Shown here in pieces: positions 56,039-64,000 of a DNA stretch of 64,000 bases. Below the pieces are notes generated by a model that worked only from the letters and a program-made list of their open reading frames with translations, made no database searches and was not told where the DNA came from. Position 1 is the first letter of the stretch. The number at the start of each line of letters is the position of its first letter. The stretch covers positions 886,001 to 950,000 of the forward strand of contig NZ_CP021768.1 of the NCBI RefSeq assembly GCF_002192255.1, written 5' to 3'. This stretch comes from Stenotrophomonas sp. WZN-1. GTDB lineage: Bacteria > Pseudomonadota > Gammaproteobacteria > Xanthomonadales > Xanthomonadaceae. A program made the position numbers and the translations under genes.

Positions 56039-57247
56039 TCAACCCTTGATCACGCCCAGCTCGACGCCGATGCGGGTGAAGGCATCGATCGCGCGGTCCA
56101 GGTGCTCGCGGCTGTGCGCGGCGCTGATCTGGGTACGGATGCGGGCCTGGCCCTTGGGCACCACCGGGAAGAAGAAGCCGATCGCGTAGATGCCTTCTTC
56201 CAGCAGGCGCTCGGCGAACTTCTGCGCCAGCGGTGCGTCATACAGCATTACCGGGCTGATCGGATGCACGCCCGGCTTCACGTCGAAACCGGCGGCGGTC
56301 ATCTTCTCGCGGAAGTAGGCGGTGTTCTCGGCCAGGGTGCTGCGCAGGTCGTCGGCGGCAGCCAGCATTTCGAACGCCTTGATGCCGGCGGCCACCACAT
56401 GCGGCGGCAGCGAGTTGGAGAACAGGTACGGGCGCGAGCGCTGGCGCAGCAGTTCGATCACCTCGGCGCTGGCGCAGGTGAAGCCGCCCAGGGCGCCGCC
56501 CATGGCCTTGCCCAAGGTGCCGGTGATGATGTCGATCTTCTCCAGCACGCCCTTGACCTCGGCCGAACCACGGCCGGTGGCGCCAAGGAAGCCGGTGGCG
56601 TGACATTCGTCGATGTGCACCAGTGCGTTGTACTTCTTCGCCAGCGCAGTGATTTCGTCCAGCGGCGCGATGAAGCCGTCCATCGAGAACACGCCGTCGG
56701 TGGTGATCAGCTTGGTCTTGCAGCCGGCGGCATCAGCGGCCTGCAGCTGCGCTTCCAGGTCGGCCATGTCGCAGTTGGCGTAGCGGAAGCGCTTGGCCTT
56801 GCACAGGCGCACGCCGTCGATGATCGATGCGTGGTTCAGCGCATCGGAAATGATCGCGTCGTTCTCGCCGAGCAGCGGCTCGAACAGGCCGCCGTTGGCG
56901 TCGAAGCAGGCCGCGTACAGGATGGTGTCCTGCTTGCCGAAGAAGTCGGCGATCTGCTTCTCCAGCTGCTTGTGCAGGTCCTGGGTGCCGCAGATGAAGC
57001 GCACCGACGCCATGCCGAAGCCGTGGGTATCCAGTGCGTCCTTGGCGGCCTGGATCAGGTCCGGATGGTCGGCCAGGCCCAGGTAGTTGTTGGCACAGAA
57101 GTTCAGCACCTTGCGGCCGTCGTCGAGGGTGATCTCGGCCGACTGCGGGCTGGTGATGATCCGCTCGGACTTGAACAGGCCCTGGGCGCGGATGGCGTCC
57201 AGTTCCTCGGCGTAGTGGCGGGTCAGGGCGGAGGAGGCGTCGGTCAT
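56039..57247 (-). CDS. kbl: 2-amino-3-ketobutyrate CoA ligase (glycine C-acetyltransferase)
   Basis: 402 residues. PLP enzyme of the alpha-oxoamine synthase family; [13 protein letters not shown] carries the PLP lysine, with [23 protein letters not shown] and [13 protein letters not shown]. Converts 2-amino-3-ketobutyrate and CoA to glycine and acetyl-CoA, the second step of threonine degradation. Partner tdh is about 1 kb away, past a divergent porin gene. Confidence 0.97.
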   Translation of the reverse strand: MTDASSALTRHYAEELDAIRAQGLFKSERIITSPQSAEITLDDGRKVLNFCANNYLGLADHPDLIQAAKDALDTHGFGMASVRFICGTQDLHKQLEKQIADFFGKQDTILYAACFDANGGLFEPLLGENDAIISDALNHASIIDGVRLCKAKRFRYANCDMADLEAQLQAADAAGCKTKLITTDGVFSMDGFIAPLDEITALAKKYNALVHIDECHATGFLGATGRGSAEVKGVLEKIDIITGTLGKAMGGALGGFTCASAEVIELLRQRSRPYLFSNSLPPHVVAAGIKAFEMLAAADDLRSTLAENTAYFREKMTAAGFDVKPGVHPISPVMLYDAPLAQKFAERLLEEGIYAIGFFFPVVPKGQARIRTQISAAHSREHLDRAIDAFTRIGVELGVIKG

Positions 57248-57447
57248 GGCGTGGGCACGGCTCTGAACGGGAAACCGCTGATTCTACCGGGCATCGCCGG
57301 TCGCCGACCGGCCCGGATGGGCCATCGCCATGGTCGGCGCATGTTGCATCGCAATAGCAAACTGGTTAAGAATTCGTGAACCGGAGCTGTCGCGCTCCGG
57401 CTGCTTCCGCCTTCCACGCCACGCCACCGCCCCCACCGGAGACGCTC

Positions 57448-58143
57448 ATGAAGCACGCCCGTGCCTGCCTCGCCATTGCCGCTGCCCTGACCCTGGCCGC
57501 CCCGTTCGCCGCCAGCGCGCAGGAGAACGAATCGCCGTACAGCTGGAATGTCACCGCCGTTTCCGACTACCTGTTCCGTGGCGTGTCGCAGAGCGACGAG
57601 AAGCCGACCCTGCAGGCGGGCTTCACCTACACCTCGCCGGTGGGCCTGTATGCCGGTGTCTGGGGTTCGGGCGTGGACTTTGGTCCGGGTGACCCGAACA
57701 CCGAGATCGACTACCAGATCGGCTACGGCGTGGACGTCACTTCGCGCGTCAACGTCGACGTGCTGCTGAACCGCTACACCTACATCGGTGCCAGCAGCCA
57801 GAACTACAACGAGCTGGTCACCACCACCACGCTGGATGAGACCTACAAGCTGACCGTGGCCTACACCAACGACCAGTGGAACAGCGGCACCGATGGCTGG
57901 TACTACGGTGTCGGCGGCGAGTGGGGCCTGCCGCAGGACTTCACGCTGAACGCGAACGTTGGGCGCAGCAGCTTCGAGAAGGGCCTGGCCAAGGACTACA
58001 CCGACTGGAACGTCGGCGTCAGCCGCCAGTTCGGCCTGTTCAACGTCGGCCTGGGCTACTACGGTACCGACAGCAACGGCCGCGAGAACTCGGGCAAGCT
58101 GGCGCACAGCCGCGTGCTGCTGACCGTGGCCATCGGCAAGTAA
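57448..58143 (+). CDS. TorF-like putative porin
   Basis: 231 residues. Signal peptide (MKHARACLAIAAALTLAAPFAASA) and a barrel with SYLFRGVSQSDEKPTLQAGF-type opening (here SDYLFRGVSQSDEKPTLQ), followed by alternating strands; ends AHSRVLLTVAIGK. This is the TIGR02001 family, seen in gammaproteobacteria near various transport loci. The solute is unknown. It lies between kbl and tdh on the opposite strand. Confidence 0.85.
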   Translation: MKHARACLAIAAALTLAAPFAASAQENESPYSWNVTAVSDYLFRGVSQSDEKPTLQAGFTYTSPVGLYAGVWGSGVDFGPGDPNTEIDYQIGYGVDVTSRVNVDVLLNRYTYIGASSQNYNELVTTTTLDETYKLTVAYTNDQWNSGTDGWYYGVGGEWGLPQDFTLNANVGRSSFEKGLAKDYTDWNVGVSRQFGLFNVGLGYYGTDSNGRENSGKLAHSRVLLTVAIGK

Positions 58144-58159
58144 CGCCGCAGGCGTTACG

Positions 58160-58182
58160 GTAGGTGCCAGGCTTGCCTGGCA
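58160..58182 (+). repeat. SMAG palindrome, TGCCAGGC subtype
   Basis: GTAG-G-TGCCAGGC-TT-GCCTGGCA. Just after the porin stop and before its terminator. Confidence 0.8.
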
Positions 58183-58191
58183 GGCTTTACG

Positions 58192-58218
58192 AAAAAGGCG
58201 CCCATCGGGCGCCTTTTT
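58192..58218. terminator. Bidirectional terminator between porin and tdh
   Basis: AAAAAGGCGCCC, loop ATC, GGGCGCCTTTTT: 12-bp stem with A and T runs, working in both directions between convergent genes. Confidence 0.92.
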
Positions 58219-58230
58219 CAGTTTCAAGGT

Positions 58231-58254
58231 GTGCCGAGCAAGCTCGGCACCCAC
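58231..58254 (-). repeat. SMAG-like palindrome before the tdh 3' end
   Basis: GTGCCGAGC-AA-GCTCGGCAC-CCACC; the expected CTAC is CCAC. Twenty bases from the tdh stop. Confidence 0.6.
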
Positions 58255-58274
58255 CCATCGCGCGCGGCGAAGGG

Positions 58275-59297
58275 TCAATTCCAGCTCAATACCACCTTGC
58301 CGGCCTTGCCTTCTTCCATCAGGTCGAAGCCCTTCTGGAACTCGTCGATCGGCAGCTGGTGGGTCATCACCTTGCCGAGCGGGAAGCCGGACAGCACCAG
58401 CTGGGTCATCTTGTACCAGGTCTCGTACATCTTGCGGCCGTAGATGCCCTGCACGGTCAGGCCCTTGAAGATGATCTTGTCCCAGTCGCAGCCAGCGCCC
58501 TTGGGCATGATGCCGAGCATGGCAATCTTGCCGCCGTGGTACATGCAGTCGAGCATGTCGTTGAACGCGCGCGGATTGCCGCTCATTTCCAGGCCCACGT
58601 CGAAGCCCTCCATGTGCAGTTCCTTCATCACGTCCTTCAGCGACTGGTTGGCGACGTTGACCACGCGCGTCGCGCCCATGTCGGCCGCCAGCTTCAGGCG
58701 GAAGTCGTTGACGTCGGTCACCACCACGTTGCGCGCACCGATGTGCTTGCAGATGCCGGCGGCGATGATGCCGATCGGGCCCGCGCCGGTGATCAGCACG
58801 TCTTCGCCGATCACGTCGAATTCCAGTGCGCAGTGCGCAGCGTTGCCGTACGGGTCGAAGAACGCGGCCAGTTCCGACGGGATCTGGTCCGGGATCGGCC
58901 ACAGGTTGCTGGCCGGCATCACCATGTATTCGGCGAAGGCGCCGTTGACGTTGACGCCGATGCCGACAGTGTTCGGGCACAGGTGGGGGCGGCCGCCACG
59001 GCAGTTGCGGCAGTGGCCGCAGACGATGTGGCCTTCGGCCGAGACGCGCTGGCCGATCTCATAGCCGGTCACCGCCGAGCCGAGTGCGGCGATGCGGCCG
59101 ACGAACTCATGGCCGATGGTCAGGCCCGGCTTGATGGTGCGCTGGCTCCACTCGTCCCACAGGTAGATGTGCAGGTCGGTGCCGCAGATCGCGGTCTTTT
59201 CCAGCTTGATCAGGACCTCGTTCGGGCCCGGGGTCGGAACCGGAACTTCTTCCAGCCAGATGCCCTTGGCCGCTTCGCGCTTGACCAGGGCCTTCAT
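58275..59297 (-). CDS. tdh: L-threonine 3-dehydrogenase
   Basis: 340 residues from [14 protein letters not shown], the E. coli length (341); MAQQT five codons upstream (59312) is an alternative start. Zinc-binding residues in [17 protein letters not shown] and [18 protein letters not shown] fold [14 protein letters not shown]. Oxidises threonine to 2-amino-3-ketobutyrate. Separated from kbl by the porin gene. Confidence 0.97.
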   Translation of the reverse strand: MKALVKREAAKGIWLEEVPVPTPGPNEVLIKLEKTAICGTDLHIYLWDEWSQRTIKPGLTIGHEFVGRIAALGSAVTGYEIGQRVSAEGHIVCGHCRNCRGGRPHLCPNTVGIGVNVNGAFAEYMVMPASNLWPIPDQIPSELAAFFDPYGNAAHCALEFDVIGEDVLITGAGPIGIIAAGICKHIGARNVVVTDVNDFRLKLAADMGATRVVNVANQSLKDVMKELHMEGFDVGLEMSGNPRAFNDMLDCMYHGGKIAMLGIMPKGAGCDWDKIIFKGLTVQGIYGRKMYETWYKMTQLVLSGFPLGKVMTHQLPIDEFQKGFDLMEEGKAGKVVLSWN

Positions 59298-59604
59298 CGT
59301 TTGCTGCGCCATCGGGGTGGAACTCGTCAGGGGGAAAGCGCGGATTATAGGGTGCCGCGCGGATTTCCCATGTTGCGCTGCGGGTGCAGTGGCGGAACGA
59401 AAGGCGTGCGCCGGCGGGCATTTCGAACGTGGCCGCTGTGCTCGCCGGGCATGGCCCGGCGCTACCGGGGTGGGCGTGCGCAAGCGGTAGCGCCGGGCCA
59501 TGCCCGGCGGAGGGCGTCGGTGCGCCCGGCCCATGACTTCCGGGGTTCGGGCCGGGGCAGGGCGGCGGGCTACAATCGAGGGTTCCACTACCAGGGGCCG
59601 CTCC
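59298..59604. other. Divergent tdh / S46 peptidase intergenic region
   Basis: About 307 bases that must hold both promoters. It contains an inverted SMAG dimer, CGCCGGGC-ATG-GCCCGGCG-CTAC (59443-59465) and GTAG-CGCCGGGC-CAT-GCCCGGCG (59487-59509). No promoter hexamers were clear. Confidence 0.5.
59443..59509. repeat. SMAG inverted dimer, CGCCGGGC subtype
   Basis: Two palindromes head-to-head, 21 bases apart. The same CGCCGGGC subtype as 50763-50785. Confidence 0.85.
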
Positions 59605-61770
<2,166 letters not shown>

Positions 61771-61792
61771 GGTTCGCGGTTCCGGGCGGTCC

Positions 61793-61852
61793 ATCCACGC
61801 ATGGCGTGGATCTACTGCCTGTACCGATGGTAGTGCCGGCCGCTGGCCGGCA
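61793..61852. repeat. SMAG inverted pair of two subtypes after the S46 gene
   Basis: ATCCACGC-ATG-GCGTGGAT-CTAC (61793-61815) and GTAG-TGCCGGCC-GCT-GGCCGGCA (61830-61852). Two different palindrome sequences form one dimer. Confidence 0.8.
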
Positions 61853-61880
61853 ACCTCGACCCGATGGCCGGAAACTCCGG

Positions 61881-61910
61881 AACCCCGCGACGCAGGTCGC
61901 GGGGTTTTTT
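61881..61910 (+). terminator. Intrinsic terminator after the S46 gene
   Basis: AACCCCGCGAC, loop GCAG, GTCGCGGGGTT then TTTT: an 11-bp stem with a T run, 110 bases after the stop and after the SMAG pair. Confidence 0.92.
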
Positions 61911-62019
61911 CATGCCCGTCCCGGCCTGGTGCGCCGAACAGGTATCATCGCTGTTCCGCGTACTTCACAGGATGTGAACGAAACGCGGAAACCTCCTCCC
62001 CCCAGGACCCCTTGCACGC

Positions 62020-62664
62020 ATGCGCATCCTGCTTGCCCGCCACGGCGAAACGCCGTGGAACGCCGAAGGCCGCTACCAGGGCCAGATCGACATCCCGCTT
62101 TCGCCGATCGGTGAAGCCCAGGCCCAGGCCCTTGGCGCCCGCCTGGCCTCGGTCGACATCACCCGTGCCGTCGCCTCGCCGCTGTCGCGCGCGCAGCGCA
62201 CCGCGCAGCTGGCGCTCGGCGCCGCCCGTGCCGACATGCTGCTGACCGAGCCGGAGCTGCAGGAAATCGCGCACGGTGAGTGGGAGGGCCTGCTCGCCAG
62301 CGAGATCCACGAGAAAGATCCGTCGCGCCTGCAGGCCTGGCGCGAGGAGCCGGATACCGTGCTGATGCCCGGCGGCGAATCGCTGCGCCTGGTGCTGGAG
62401 CGCAGCTGGCGTGGCCTGGCCCGTGCCACTGAAGGCCTTGGCGAGCACGACACCCTGCTGGTGGTGGCCCATGACGCGGTGAACCGCGTGATCCTGTGCA
62501 GGGTGCTGGGCCTGCCGATCTCCCGCCTGTGGACCTTCCGCCAGGCACCGACCACGCTCAACCTGCTCGAAGGCGCCGACCTGGACAGCCTGGAAGTGGT
62601 GCGCCTGAACGACTGCGCCCACCACACGCCGTTCTTCGGCGAAGCCAAGCACCGCGCTCTCTGA
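62020..62664 (+). CDS. Histidine phosphatase family protein
   Basis: 214 residues. LLARHGETPWNAEGRYQG (RHG phosphate pocket) and VVAHDAVNR second His box define the family; SPLSRAQRTAQLAL contains the pocket Arg. Resembles GpmB and alpha-ribazole or broad-specificity phosphatases; the substrate cannot be told. 41 bases before folC, possibly co-transcribed. Confidence 0.85.
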   Translation: MRILLARHGETPWNAEGRYQGQIDIPLSPIGEAQAQALGARLASVDITRAVASPLSRAQRTAQLALGAARADMLLTEPELQEIAHGEWEGLLASEIHEKDPSRLQAWREEPDTVLMPGGESLRLVLERSWRGLARATEGLGEHDTLLVVAHDAVNRVILCRVLGLPISRLWTFRQAPTTLNLLEGADLDSLEVVRLNDCAHHTPFFGEAKHRAL

Positions 62665-62705
62665 TCCATCCCTTCGCATCAACTGCTTCTGCTGGAACTG
62701 CTGCC

Positions 62706-63977
62706 GTGACGAACACCCCGACCACCCTGGCCGACTGGCTGGACTACATTGAACGCCAGCACCCGGCGAGCATCGACATGGGCCTGGAACGCGTGCGCGC
62801 CGTGGCCATGGCGATGGGCCTGGGGACGCCGGCCCAGCGCACCATCGTGGTCGGTGGCACCAACGGCAAGGGCTCGACCGTGGCCTTCATCGAGGCCATC
62901 GCGCGTGCTGCCGGCTGGAAGGTCGGCGCGTACACGTCGCCGCATCTGCTGCGCTACAACGAGCGCGTGCGCATCGACGGCCAGGACGTGGACGATGCCG
63001 CGCTGGTCGCTGCGTTCACTGCGGTCGAGGCCGCGCGTGGCGGGATCACGCTGACCTATTTCGAGTACGGCACGCTGGCCGCGCTGCAGCTGTTCGCCGA
63101 CGCCGGGCTGGACCTGGCGGTACTGGAAGTGGGCCTGGGCGGTCGACTGGATGCGGTCAACATCATCGATGCCGACGTGGCGGTGATCACTACCGTGGAC
63201 ATCGACCATGCCGAATGGCTGGGCGAGGACCGCGAAGCGATCGGCACCGAGAAGGCCGGCATCATCCGTGGCTGGAAGCCGGTGATCCTGGGCGAGACCG
63301 ATCCGCCGTCCAGCGTGCTGGCGCGTGCCTACCTGGTTGGTGCCAATGCGATCCGTGGCGGCAGCGACTATTTCTACGAGCCGATCGATGCCCAGCGCTG
63401 GCGCTGGCGCGACGTCGGCCTGCGCATGGAGCTGCCGACCCCGGCGCTGGCCGGCCCGATCCAGCTGGCCAATGCCGGTGCTGCCATCGCCGCCCTGCGC
63501 GCGCTGGACAAGCCGGTGCCGCGTGCGGCGTGGGCTGCCGGTATCGCGGCGGCGCGCATCCCTGGCCGCCTGCAGGCGTTCGAGCGTGACGGTGTGCAGA
63601 TCCGCGTCGACGTCGGGCACAACCCGCAGGCGGCGGGCCAGCTGGCGCGCGCGCTGAAGTCCGAAGCGTCGTCCGGGCGCACCCTGGCGGTGTACGCGGC
63701 ACTGCAGGACAAGGACGCAGTGGGCGTGGTGCAGGCGCTGCAGGACGTGGTCGGCGAGTGGACCCTGGCTGGCCTGGACGGCCCGCGCGGGCAGAGCGCT
63801 GCCCAGTTGCAGGCACGCCTGGACGGCACGGCGGCGGCCAAGGCCCAGCAGGCTGATACCGTCGAACAGGCGCTGGCACAGGTACTGGCCCAGGCCGGGC
63901 GCGGTGACCGCGTACTGGTGTTCGGCTCCTTCCATACCGCTGCTGCCGCGCTGCAATGGTTGCAGGGCGCCGCCTGA
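62706..63977 (+). CDS. folC: Folylpolyglutamate synthase / dihydrofolate synthase family protein
   Basis: 423 residues, GTG start with weak GGAACTG upstream. P-loop VVGGTNGKGSTVAFI (residues 48-62), YTSPHLLRYNERVRI, LEVGLGGRLDAVNIID and the Mur-ligase-type C-terminal domain (RIPGRLQAFERDGVQIRVDVGHNPQAA). Adds glutamates to folates and, in the bifunctional form, glycine-like ligation to dihydropteroate. Complete; the stop is 23 bases before the window edge. Confidence 0.93.
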   Translation: MTNTPTTLADWLDYIERQHPASIDMGLERVRAVAMAMGLGTPAQRTIVVGGTNGKGSTVAFIEAIARAAGWKVGAYTSPHLLRYNERVRIDGQDVDDAALVAAFTAVEAARGGITLTYFEYGTLAALQLFADAGLDLAVLEVGLGGRLDAVNIIDADVAVITTVDIDHAEWLGEDREAIGTEKAGIIRGWKPVILGETDPPSSVLARAYLVGANAIRGGSDYFYEPIDAQRWRWRDVGLRMELPTPALAGPIQLANAGAAIAALRALDKPVPRAAWAAGIAAARIPGRLQAFERDGVQIRVDVGHNPQAAGQLARALKSEASSGRTLAVYAALQDKDAVGVVQALQDVVGEWTLAGLDGPRGQSAAQLQARLDGTAAAKAQQADTVEQALAQVLAQAGRGDRVLVFGSFHTAAAALQWLQGAA

Positions 63978-64000
63978 TCCGCGTTCAGCCAATGCCGACG

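Overview
The window is chromosomal, high-GC DNA from a gammaproteobacterium of the Xanthomonadaceae, most likely a member of the Stenotrophomonas maltophilia complex. Three things point there: the S10-spc-alpha ribosomal cluster in its standard gammaproteobacterial order, a peptide amidase closely resembling the S. maltophilia enzyme Pam (catalytic Lys123, Ser202 and Ser226 all in place), and many short GTAG-tailed palindromes of the SMAG repeat family typical of S. maltophilia. Species is an inference from remembered families; no search was run. No tRNA, rRNA, CRISPR, prophage, integrase or insertion-sequence gene is visible.

Layout. 1-29879 is one run of information-processing genes, all on the + strand: the end of rplA, then rplJ-rplL, rpoB-rpoC, rpsL-rpsG-fusA-tuf (str), rpsJ to rpsQ (S10), rplN to secY (spc) and rpsM-rpsK-rpsD-rpoA-rplQ (alpha), closed by a strong intrinsic terminator. 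Good promoter candidates lie before rpsL, before rpsJ and across the 3' end of secY. Several gaps inside these operons are unusually long and hold hairpins, including an 11-bp perfect terminator-like stem between rpsN and rpsH and a SMAG palindrome between rplL and rpoB.

29995-64000 is a mosaic of mostly single genes on both strands: dsbB, a TonB-dependent receptor, class II DAHP synthase, an MscS-type channel, peptide amidase, DUF2127-typA, ppiB, mdh, rluA, prpE, an unknown gene, a SUFU-domain protein, a beta-class glutathione transferase, a SleB-like cell-wall hydrolase, fadH, a YczE-like membrane protein, an MDR oxidoreductase, an OmpA-family porin, an RsuA-type pseudouridine synthase between two genes sharing an EFDAWM motif, kbl and tdh (threonine catabolism) separated by a TorF-like porin gene, an S46 dipeptidyl peptidase, a histidine phosphatase and folC. 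Peptide and amino-acid use is a recurring theme (peptide amidase, S46 peptidase, kbl/tdh).

The most striking non-coding feature is a pair of about 560-bp composite palindromes at 34327-34886 and 42759-43316. Each starts on the base after a stop codon (DAHP synthase; rluA). Each has about 25-bp terminal inverted repeats, two inward-facing copies of a roughly 105-bp foldback unit, and SMAG palindromes in the middle. The four foldback units differ in stem sequence but keep the pairing, including at least one clean compensatory base-pair change, so the fold appears to be under selection.
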